DNA of 64,000 nt from Sequoia sempervirens (Eukaryota; Streptophyta; Pinopsida; Cupressales; Cupressaceae). Location: NCBI GenBank assembly GCA_007258455.2, contig VDFB02270651.1, positions 488,230,905 through 488,294,904 on the forward strand. Reading direction: 5' to 3'. Position numbers and translations under genes: made by a program. This document shows positions 55,000-64,000 of this stretch, piece by piece. The notes beneath the pieces are model-generated. The model was not told the DNA's origin and searched no databases. It saw only the letters and a list, made by a program, of their open reading frames with translations. Numbering within the stretch: the stretch's first letter is position 1; each line of letters starts with the position of its first letter.

Positions 55000-57921
55000 T
55001 TTGGTAGCTACAACATTAATTCTTCTATCTCCGTGTCCATACTCAAACTCCATCAGGGCCGCCTTGAATGCTCCAAAATATCACCATTAATACTGATCCA
55101 TCCCCCTCAATGGTCACTATAGCTGTCCCTATGAGTCATAGTTTCTTTTTTCTTCCTCTTGGCCTTCTTTCTACTCTAGATCTCTCTAGATGTTGACCGT
55201 CGCTGGGAGTAGAACATCGGGTTTCCCTTTTGGATCTGAATACCATTGTTCGAGCAGATCCATTGCCCCCTTTTGATCTTAGAAGGAGTCTATCTCATTT
55301 GCATCCTATAGATTTCTTACACAAGGGTGATCAATTGGTCAAATTGCCGCTAGTCAACCCTCGTAGCTCCTTCTGATTGGTTAGACATACGCCATGCTAG
55401 ATTATCAGGCGGTCAAAGGTGGTCCACATTGAATCACATTTTGGTGAGACACTCATCATGTCTCCACGATGTGATTATGCCTCCTTCAACTATCGACGTA
55501 GTAGGTGACAGTCAATAAGACCTTTTGGCGATCTGTAGAAATCATATCGAGCTCACAAAGACCATCAGCAAGATAGTTGCTAGTCAGTGGGGCATCATAG
55601 TGAACCTATTCTATTCCCCTTGAGATTATTTTCCTTCTATGAGACCCTACCGGGTTGGTGAGACACAATAGCGATGTTATCCCTCTCTGGCTCGGAGCTC
55701 CTTCTACTTCAGCAACACTTTATTTGTTCAGCTAGAGGTTATGGTGGTTTCCTATTGGCCATACCGATATCCTTCCTCATTTGTGAATCCACCGCTATCA
55801 GCAAGACTTCAGCATGTCGTCAAGAGGTCATGTCGAATGCAAACTCTTTAGCCAGGAGTCCCACCGCAGCCACATACCTATCGGAGGGACTTTACTCTCT
55901 CGGCAGGACCTCATGGCAAAGCCCCTCTTCTTTTGGTGAGCCCATTCTATATCAACCAGACCCTACCGAGTTGGTGAGACTTCATAGCGACGCCTTTCCT
56001 TTCTCCCTGAGCTCGCTTTGTTCTTTCGATATGACACTAGCAAGTCAGCAAGACGTTCTATCGAGCCCTAAATCTTTTGGTGAGCTTCCTTGTGTCAGTG
56101 AGACTCCATTGGATTAGTGTGACCTCATAGTGAAGCCCCTTCATTTTTCTGGAGTCTCCCTGATATCTTCATGTTCTCCTCAAGCTCGGGCCCTTTTGCT
56201 TCAGTGTGACCATCACAAGTCGGTGAGAGCTTACACCAAACCCCAGATCCTTTGGCGATTTTATTTCATTTTTTCTAGATGTTATCTCCTTGGTATGACA
56301 TCACATCAAATCCCCCTTATCCTCAGGTGAGCCCCTTCATGTCGGCAAGACTTCCTTTTTCGCCAAGACCTTGCACCGAGGTCTTCCCTTTCACCGAGTT
56401 GCTCACTGGTCGGTAGGACATCTCGAGGTCAGGGAGACATCATAGCGACCTTGTGCCATGTCGGCAAGACCAACTCCCTTCACTGAGACATCATGGCAAA
56501 AGGGATACCCGCCTTTCCCCGACTTCATTTTTGAATCGGCAAGACTCCCCCCTCTCGGTGAAATCTTTCGCTAAAGGCAACATCTCCCAACGAGACCCAT
56601 CTTGTGTCTATAGGAGTTATAGCAATATCCCTCATCAGTGAGACAATGGCATATTGACAGGAAATTTTGTCGAAGGAAACATTATGTGGCATCGATGGCA
56701 CCCTTCTTCAGTGAGACACATGTTAATCGGTCAAACCTCCTACTAAAGGAAACATTATCGCCGAGCTCAAATCCTTTCGTGGGACCTTCTTCTATCAGGG
56801 AGACTTCATTCAGTTGGTGAGACTTTACATTGACTAAAGCTTCCTTTTGCTGAATTCCATTGTTGCCATGACAATCTCGTTCTCTCCCCAATGAAGTAAT
56901 ATGTCGGTGTGATCGGAGCTGCTCAGGGAGACATTACCCCAATGCACTTGAGTATTACCAAGGTGTCTACTTTATTGGCGGTCGATAAGACATTATAGAT
57001 TCACTGAGAGATCACATCGATGAAAATATCTCACGGATGTGCCATTTTTACCGCTCATCAAAAAGACCAAAAGATTTCACCAAGACCACATGCCGAATAT
57101 TATTTGTTTGGCTGAAGTGTTCCCTCAAGAGCCGATTGGTGAGACATTGAAAAGCTTGCCATGACTTCATTCTGATGATGATTTATCTCACCAATAGGAA
57201 TTACTCAGTCATTGAAACAATGAAAATCTCTTGTCGATAAGTACCTACATATGATTTCTAATCACTGTGACACCAGAAAAGTCCTGCCAATAGGAACCAC
57301 TTTTGTGCTCTATAGGCAAGATCAAATGTACTCACCAAGACATCTCTTCGCCACAAAAGTTTCTCAATAAAATGCATACCCCTATTGGTGGTTGGCAAGA
57401 CTCAAGGTGCTCAGCGAGACCACACACCGAAGAAGATAACTCCCGCCGAAGTGTTCACTCATTCCGCTATAGCGGTAAGACATGAAGAAGTCATCAAGAC
57501 TTGACCCCAAAGGAAAAACCTCCCGATATGATTTCTTGATGACACCGGTCAGCGAGACATAAAGATCTCACCAAGACCTTTCTCCGAAGGAGACTTTCAT
57601 GTCGATGCGAAACTCCTAGTCACTGGGATGATGATTGATGTCTTGCCGATAGGTGCCCGTAGGTGAATTCCACTCGCCGTGACATCCCTATGGTCTTGCC
57701 AATAGGAAAGATAGACGCATATTTAATCAAAAAGAATTATGGGTCAGGAAGACCCAAATAATCTCATGTGATAGGATCTGTAATGTGAAGCATTCAGACT
57801 TGATGGAATTTATAGTGCAAGATGGTTAAATATGGGGAAAATATGCTCATGGTGGGACTCATCTGACAATTTTGTGAGAATGAACAACATGTAAAATGAT
57901 CAGAATATTTTAGTTCTAACA
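55000..57921 (-). repeat. 3' LTR of the right element (left end uncertain)
   Basis: The minus strand starts TGTTAGAACTAAAATATTC at 57921, directly after a PPT. From 57760 leftwards to about 55430 the sequence is filled with GGTGAGAC, GGCAAGAC and CGAAG words, the same vocabulary as the gag-only element's LTRs. Near the start both share the succession GTCTATNTTNCCTATTGGNA. The other end is undefined because element B lies next to it; 55000-55430 lacks the words and may be flank. The open frames at 55674-57485 are by-products of the repeats. Confidence 0.65.
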
Positions 57922-57940
57922 CCCCTTTTGGATTCCAAAT
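57922..57940 (-). promoter_or_regulatory. Polypurine tract of the right element with adjacent palindrome
   Basis: The minus strand reads CCATTTGGAATCCAAAAGGGG-like sequence ending in AAAAGGGG directly before TGTTAG. TTTGGA and TCCAAA form a short palindrome that overlaps the PPT edge. Confidence 0.7.
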
Positions 57941-59390
57941 GGACAGAGCCAAGCCACCAGCCAGTGAGACATGAGGAAAGTCTTGTTGACTCTTGCCTTA
58001 GGGGATTTTATGACCAACTGAATTAAGGAATGCTTTTCAGCTAGTTTCCCTTAGAGATATCCATAGATGAGTGATTCAATCCTACAACACAAATGCCTCT
58101 GTTAGACCTCAAAAGAACATAAAATATTCCACAATAGGATACAATATTGCTTATGATTATTTCATTGAGTTCTTAGCAAGAAGGAAATCAACTCAAGCTA
58201 AGACAGGACTAAAATCAGATCAGACAAAACAAAAGATAAAACATGAAGAAATAGAAGAGCTCCCAAGAGCAAAGCGAATAAGAGAGGAAAATAAACCAAA
58301 AAGAGAAGGGGGGACCCATTTTGTTCCAAATAAAAATGGGGTAGTTATGCAAGGCATAAAAAATGGTGACTCAGCTGGGAAAATGGTTTAACCATTTTCA
58401 AGAAACCGAAGGATTCAACTACCCAGGATCTCTGGTTCATGAACATCACCACTCCAGTTGGGTTAGTTATAACAACCAAGGTTGAGCTAGAATCTCAGAT
58501 GTAAGTCAATCAATGCCCACGTCTGAATCTAGGTGTGTGCTTGATAGTGCATCATCTTTTCATAAAGTTCTCTTCATCTTTGAAACAACAATGTGCAAGA
58601 TTTGGGCTACATGAGTTGATTCCCTTTAGTTGTTGTGCAATGATATCCTAGGCATTGCTCTACTGCCAGTTAGGCATCCATAGCCCCAATGGAGATACCT
58701 CTAGTTTTCTCATAGCATTGATCTACTTCCAGTCAGGCGTCCATAGCCCTGATAGAGATACTGGAATCACCCATTCATATTGAATCCTTTTTCTCTTTAA
58801 ATAATTCTTTTTCTTTTCTTTTTTGCTTTCTCTTGGAGTTTCAGACATTTTAGAGACTTTTTTTTTCAATATGTCAGATGTTTAACATCTGTCCTGGGTT
58901 GAAAACTACTATGGACCTCATAACAACACTTGGGAAATCGTATTTTTCACTCAAATCTTACAACACTATAGTCTTGGGACAAATACACCATTACAAAAGA
59001 AGATGATCTTATGGATTTGTGGTAGATTCAGAGGAGCTAATGAAGGTTATCTACTTTGCACCTAGTTTTCAAAAATTTCCACAACTTTTATTGGCAATGG
59101 GCACAAAACAAAGAGTTTTAGGACAAAATCACCCAATCAGCAAGCCTGAAAAATATTTAAACCACTTCTCTCCTAACAACCAAAGTATGCTTCACATAAG
59201 ACAACCACCATTTCAAGATGGAAAGAAACAGATAAACCCCCAAAGAACAAAACAAAAGAGAAACCAAATAGCAAAGGAAACAAAAGGACAGAAGGAATAA
59301 CAAACAACCAAACATCAAACTAATTACAAACAAAGAGAAAATTACTTACACAAAGAGCAGTAGATTATTTACATAAAGGAAAAAGTTATT
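57941..59390 (-). other. 3' non-coding region of the right element
   Basis: No clear gene. Two plus-strand (antisense) frames, 58071-58391 (Lys/Glu-rich, EEIEELPRAKRIREENKPKR) and 59019-59300, are unassigned. A 47-bp block GCATTGNTCTACTNCCAGT recurs at 58652 and 58715. TGGTGACTCAGCTGGGAA at 58364 looks like a plus-strand PBS and is followed by a 21-bp near-perfect palindrome (58379-58399). AGATGTTTAACATCT at about 58881 is another palindrome. Confidence 0.5.
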
Positions 59391-60480
59391 TACAAGTAGA
59401 AGCATAGAAATAATGCTTAAGAAAATTCCCATTGATAGGCAATGAAACAGGTTCTCCAGTTAAGCTATTCAATCTGAAAGCATTTTCCCCTAGGATCTCA
59501 GCAATCTGATAAGGACCTAGCTAGAGTTTATCAAATTTCTGGTGACTGCCCTTCTTTTCACTAGCTTTATCCCATAACAACACCAGGTCTGATATCTTGA
59601 AAGCTTTGATCTTGGCTCTTTTGTCAAAACAACATTTGACAACAACCTGGTGGCTAAAGAATTGTTGCAAAGCAGCATCTCTTTACTCTTCTAATTTCAA
59701 CAAGGCAGCTAAACATATTTCTATCCTATCATCACTAGAGTAGAATTTATACATGAACTCAAGGATAGGTATCTGTAGATGGATAGGGAACACAGGTTCT
59801 TACCCATACACTAGCTTGAATGGTGAGGTCTTTAAAGTAGCCTTGATCCTAAGCATGTCTACCCATACTACAAACTTTAGCTAGGTGTGCCAGTCTTTAG
59901 GGTTGTTTTCTAACAGCTTCTTAATTACCATTAAAATATTCTTATTGGTTGATTCTGCAACTCCATTGCCTTATGGGTAATGGTTTGAAGAATATTTTAA
60001 GACAATCCTATGATCATATGCCCGCGAAATGAATTCAGCAGAAGAAAAGAAAGAGCCAGTATCACATACCAACATGAAGGGTACCCCAAACGTGGTTGTG
60101 ATGCAATCGGTGATGAATTTAATCATAATCTTTGTTGTGTTGTTCTTGCAAGGCATAGCCTTTATCCATATTGTGCAATAATCTATGGAAGTTAAGATAA
60201 ATTTATGTCCTATAGAAGAGTTTGGGTTAATTACCCCAATGAAATCTAGTGCCCATTAGGCAAATGGCCTCACCTCATAGACAGGCTACAACAACATGGT
60301 TGGATGGCATTCTCTTGATGCAAAAATATGACAGATTTGACATGTTCTCACATGATGATGGGCATCCTTGAACACACAGGGCCAATAATAACCAGATCTG
60401 AGGACCTGGTGAGCCAAAGAATCTGTAGAGCCATGACCTGTGCCATGTTTCCCATGAAACTCAAAGATCACATGCTTAGC
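59391..60480 (-). pseudogene. Integrase of the right element
   Basis: The minus strand has the zinc-binding domain HGKHGTGHGSTDSLAHQVLR, SGYYWP, then HHVRTCQIC (His-His-Cys-Cys). The catalytic core follows with FGVPFMLVCDTGSFFSSAEF (second Asp) and, across a stop, GNGVAESTNKNI (Glu). The C-terminal GPY/F module reads LGPYQIAEILGENAFRLNSL and ends with FLKHYF near 59410. The first catalytic Asp region (about 60180-60280) is frame-broken. Integrase inserts the element DNA and makes 5-bp duplications in this family. Stops and frameshifts make it inactive. Confidence 0.88.
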
Positions 60481-60489
60481 CTCTTACTG

Positions 60490-62240
60490 ATCAAGGCATC
60501 TTAGGTATACTCCTTCAAATTCTTCTTGTATAGAAACCCTCCCTTGAGCATATAGGGGGAACTCTTCATTCTTAGTGCTCTCCTTTGAGTTGAATGCATC
60601 ACCTCTAGACATCAGTTGTTGAGCATAAAATGAACAATATCAGCATACCAAGGGTCATTGGAGAAAGAATGGGTTGTGTATTGCTAACAAATGATGTTGT
60701 CACAAACATTCGCCATGGACTTGGACAAACCTGTACCCCTAACAAGTCTCATAGGGCATATCTCCAAATCTAATTCTTGCAAAATGGACATCCACTTCCC
60801 TCTTCTTTCTCCTAGCTCACTCTGCATATGTAAAGACTTCACAATAGTGTCAGGAACTACAACGATGATTTGGCTCTGGAGGATGTAATGTTGAAACTTC
60901 TTGACAGCTCAAACTAGTGCAAAATATTGCTTCTCAAGATGTGGGTATTTTATTTCCACATTTTTGAATGGAGAGCTCATGAAAGCAATCGGTCTCTCCT
61001 CTACCTCTTCTCTTCGTTGAGTTAGGATAGCTACACACGAGTGTTTGGAGGCAAAAGAATAGCTATAAAACGGTCTCAAGTAGTCAGGACTAGTGAGAAC
61101 GGGTGCTTCCAAAATGGATCGCTTGACTTGTGAAAAAGTGGCCTTTTCCTCCTCAATCCACTATGTTTTAGCATCCTTTTTCATCATTTTGTTTAGTTGT
61201 TTCACGATTTCAGCAAAGCTCCTGATAAACTTTCTCAAAAAGTTGATTTTCCCAAAGAAATACCTCATTTCTTTCTTGTTTCCTGGCTAGGTGATCTTCA
61301 GAATGGACTCAACCAAATCTGGATCGATTGATATTCCTCTTTCAGAAATTATGTGCCCCAAAATTTTCCCTTCAGAGACTCCGAACACACACTTTTTGGG
61401 ATTCAAGGAGATGCCATACTGAATACATCTTTGGAGAACTTTGGCTAAGTCGGCAGCATGGTTCAATCTATCTTTAGAAAACACTGTCAGGTCATCCATG
61501 TAGACAATAATGCACTTACCAATTAGATCCTTGAATGTTATGTCCATGGCATGCTGGAAAGTTTCCCCTGCGTTTATCAGACCGAATGGCATCCTTCTGT
61601 ATGCAAAGTTCCCCATTTCATAGTGAAGGTTGTGTTCATCCTATCTTCATAGTTAACCATTACCGGATTGTATCTAGAGTAACCGTCCAAGAAGGATATC
61701 ATCTAAGATCCATTAACTGTCTACAACACTTCATCCAAAGAAGGGAGTGAGTATTTATCCTTTTTTGAAGCCTTATTCAGATTTCTAAAGTCGACACATA
61801 GCCTAATCTCTTCGTTCTTCTTGCAAACTACAACTAAGTTATCCACCCATGTTGAATGCTGTAGAGGGAAGATTATCCTTGCAAAGAGAAATTTCTATAC
61901 TTCTTTGAAGATCAATGGTTCAATCAGGGCATTGAAAGGGTGTTGCCTCTGTCAAAAGGGTTTAGCTTTAGGCTTCAAGGGGATAGTGTGAGTCATAACA
62001 GAAGCATCAAATGTCTTTAAGTCTTCATATCCCCAAGCTATTGCAGCAATATCCTTCTTTAGTGTCATTAATATGTCTTTTCTAATTGCTTCAGGGAAAG
62101 CTTTCCCTATGTAGACATTTCTTTCAAGGCCAGAATCAGCTAGGTTAACAATTTTATACTCACCCATTTCATCTTCAATTGGGACCTTGTCTCGAGCCCT
62201 GGGGTCTGAGTCAAAAATTCTTTCCAAGGCCACCATTCCC
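60490..62240 (-). pseudogene. Reverse transcriptase and RNase H of the right element
   Basis: The RT leader is MVALERIFDSDPRARDKVPI to WGYEDLKTFDASVMTHTIPL. The fingers/palm follow across stops: EEIRLCVDFRNLNKASKKDK, MISFLDGYSRYN, then, after a frameshift near 61620, FAYRRMPFGLINAGETFQHA, the catalytic box YMDDLTVFSK and GISLNPKKCVFGVSEGKILG. RNase H: EAPVLTSPDYLRPFYSYSFA, ERPIAFMSSPF, YPHLEKQYFALV, then in shifted frames QHYILQSQIIVVVPDTIVKS. The order RT then RNase H is usual. At least three frameshifts and several stops. Confidence 0.9.
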
Positions 62241-62380
62241 TTAGAAATTCTATTTCCTTTTAAATTAAGGACCCCTTCTGTATCATATTCTTCAGGGTTC
62301 CAGTCTCCTTGGTCCTTGTTGGACTCATTAATTATTTGTCTTTCAAAAACATATGAACTTGCTAGGAAATATAGAATATG

Positions 62381-62890
62381 TCAATCATCATCAAAGACTT
62401 GAAAGTTCCTGACATTGTTAGGAATAGCTGGGGTAGAAATCAATTCTACTGAGAATTTCTTAAGCTTGGAGCCTTGCATAGGTTCTAGGGTACTTGTAGC
62501 AAAAACTAATGAATTATCCACTTGATTTTGTTCTCTTGGAATTAAGCTAATTCCAAAAGCATCGAAGTCTTCAATCAGGTTCCATACCCGATTTCTATAT
62601 GCTGCCAACCTTCTATTGTGACATGTGTATTGACTGCACACCTGCTTGATAACTATCTCTGAATCTCCTTTGACCACCAAGGTAGCAACCCTGTTCTTAT
62701 GTACAAACATCAACCCCCGAGCTAGAGCTTCATATTCTACTATGTTGTTAGTACATCCAAATTGCAACCTATAAGAAGCAAAGAAGTTTTTTGCTTTCGG
62801 GCTGGTTAGTTCAATCCCAACACTACAACATGGTTTGGATTTAGATCCATCAAACATGAGGGTCCATAGTTGATCATAAGTTGGGTATGA
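62381..62890 (-). pseudogene. RVT_3-type (archaeal-like) RNase H placed before RT
   Basis: The minus-strand frame is open for 158 codons. It starts MFDGSKSKPCCSVGIEL and reads YRLQFGCTNNIVEYEALARG, VVKGDSEIVIKQVCSQY, YRNRVWNLIEDFDAFGISLI and REQNQVDNSLVFATSTL. Acidic catalytic positions are visible: Asp in FDGS, Glu in EYEA, Asp in GDSE and Asp in QVDNS. This is the second RNase H of Tat-group elements. It lies upstream of RT here, then FQVFDDD leads into the RT leader. In the usual Tat order it follows the first RNase H. No stop interrupts the domain, unlike its neighbours. Confidence 0.87.
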
Positions 62891-62905
62891 AGTTATTGCG
62901 GGTGT

Positions 62906-63331
62906 CTAGATAGAATGAGCCATATGTGGGGCTACTTGATCCTTGGCATCAGATATAGGGAAAGTATGCACTATAGGTTCTTTAGGTACACTTTCCAATT
63001 CTTGCTCAGTTATATCACATAACTTATGACTATCCTTTTGATAGTCACTTGTGCTTTTGGTTAACCCCTTGGGCTTTGGTACATTTGTGGGTGAAGGGGT
63101 GTCAAACAAACCTTGGGGTTGTTCTTCATCAATATGTTGATTCGAAAATGTATTTGGGGTAGGTTCAGTTTGAGGAGGAACTTCCTCTAAAGGTATCCTA
63201 TTCCTAGTCAACATCACTACTTCCTTGGCTTCAAACAAGAAGTGATCTGTAACTTTCTCAAAGTTCCTTGGGCTAGTCTTTTCAGCTTGGGAAACATGAT
63301 TTAAAGTGTCAATGCAAGGTTGGCAAGTCAA
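62906..63331 (-). pseudogene. Linker between protease and RNase H
   Basis: A 141-codon open frame: EKTSPRNFEKVTDHFLFEAK, EEVPPQTEPTPNTFSNQH, a Pro/Glu/Gln-rich middle and VPKEPIVHTFPISDAKDQVA. After one stop it continues TSYPTYDQLWTLMFDG into the RNase H. No domain is recognised; composition fits a flexible polyprotein linker. Confidence 0.6.
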
Positions 63332-63412
63332 TTCGGAATGGTTTTGGTAGTGTACCCTACACCAATTAGGGAGTAGAAGGCTTTGTAAATAGGTATCTTC
63401 CCCAAAGATCAG

Positions 63413-63999
63413 CTAATCTTGATGCAGCTTTCTGATCAAGGCGTGTTGATTTTCATTAATCACATAATCAAGGAACTTTTGTATTGGCAATTTGTTAGGA
63501 TCAAGAACAGAAAATGTTAAAATTTCCTCTCTTTTATAAACCCCTATCCTGGCTTTGAAATAGGCTACCTCATTGGGGAAATCGTATTCAGTGATGACAT
63601 GCTTGAGGTGAGGTTCACTTTCAATCCTAATCTGTGTAGGGATTCCTCTCCATGGTAGCCACATGTGTGAAAATTTAAGGAAGAGATACCCCCCTATACC
63701 TTTCATCAAATCTCTGCTCAACAGCATACCATAAGTCTCAGGAATGTCTGCCACTTGAACATCTATATTAGTTTGAATATTAGGGTCTAACCCTACTTTC
63801 ACATGTATGTTTTTCAATTCTCCCACTACATTAATCGCTATCTTGTCAAGCTGGATAACCTTCTTATTTGTTTGAACAATGTTCAATCCTAACTTCTTAC
63901 ATATAGAAAATGGCATGACATTTCCTGAAGCTCCTAAATCTAACAAGAAATTGTGTAGATTCTTCCCACAGATTCTTAAACTTAAGAGAAATGGTGGGG
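63413..63999 (-). pseudogene. Aspartic protease of the right element
   Basis: The frame enters from beyond the window: SLRICGKNLHNF then LLDLGASGNVMPFSICKKLG. The active-site triplet D-[ST]-G-A reads D-L-G-A, so the catalytic Asp is present but the next residue is unusual. The remainder (VDVQVADIPETYGMLLSRDL-like flap, GYLFLKFSHMWLPWRG) matches the protease of Athila/Tat-type elements. The 177-codon frame to 63413 has no stop. It would mature the polyprotein. Confidence 0.82.
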
Positions 64000-64000
64000 T

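Larger units (their letters stand above)
54995..64000 (-). mobile_element. Right element: minus-strand Tat-lineage gypsy retrotransposon, 5' end outside window
   Basis: Right to left the order is protease, linker, RVT_3-type RNase H, RT, RNase H, integrase, about 1.45 kb of non-coding 3' region, PPT and 3' LTR. All reading frames are broken. gag and the 5' LTR lie beyond 64000. The RT wording (MPFGLINAGETFQHAMD, YMDDLTVFSK, GISIDP) differs from the left element's, so this is a separate lineage. Confidence 0.88.

Noticed and set aside
55674..56820. Series of plus-strand open frames of up to 147 codons
   Set aside because: They lie inside the LTR of a minus-strand element, and their Ser/Thr/Phe-rich peptides follow the GGTGAGAC/GGCAAGAC repeat words.
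1..64000. tRNA, rRNA, CRISPR arrays, bacterial promoters or ribosome binding sites
   Set aside because: None seen; the sequence is plant nuclear DNA and such prokaryotic features do not apply.

Overview
The window looks like intergenic DNA from a seed plant with a large, retrotransposon-bloated genome; a gymnosperm is my best guess. The evidence is indirect: almost every kilobase belongs to a decayed, nested LTR retrotransposon or LINE, coding remnants are broken by stops and frameshifts, and no intact host gene, tRNA or rRNA is visible. There is one 100-N assembly gap (5896-5995).

Layout. (1) 1-9553, plus strand: a Tat-lineage Ty3/gypsy element ('left element') with gag, protease, G-patch, RT and RNase H remnants, the gap, an antisense plant-mobile-domain (PMD) pseudogene, a polypurine tract (PPT) and a 3' LTR. 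(2) 10690-16500: a plant L1-type LINE with two degenerate ORFs. (3) about 18420-23599: a Ty1/copia element (SIRE/Maximus-like) with its RT truncated. (4) 23846-24830: a 359-bp tandem repeat. (5) about 25430-38399, minus strand: element C, a relative of the left element without visible pol. It is split by a complete 6,984-bp gag-only element (26656-33639) that has 2,112-bp LTRs and a 5-bp ATAGG target duplication. C also holds a fragment of a leucine-rich-repeat gene. (6) 38400-54994, plus strand: a composite of two non-autonomous elements, A and B, arranged internal-LTR-internal-LTR. Both carry Gag-like and G-patch segments but no pol. (7) about 55000-64000, minus strand: a second autonomous-type gypsy element ('right element') with domain order protease, RVT_3-type RNase H, RT, RNase H, integrase, then 3' LTR.

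How the parts relate. A, B and C share the LTR-proximal sequence, the G-patch segment and (A and B) the LTRs of the left element, so the left element's lineage is the likely source of their enzymes. The gag-only element shares LTR architecture with the right element, which suggests a second autonomous/non-autonomous pair.

The most interesting signals are RNA- or DNA-structural. A stem-loop sits directly before the PPT and has compensatory changes between elements. A short two-stem hairpin built around GAAAACC is iterated up to three times per element and keeps its pairing while the bases change. Each of the three A/B/left-type LTRs carries a chain of about ten AT-rich palindromes. All similarities were judged by eye; no alignment, folding or database search was run.
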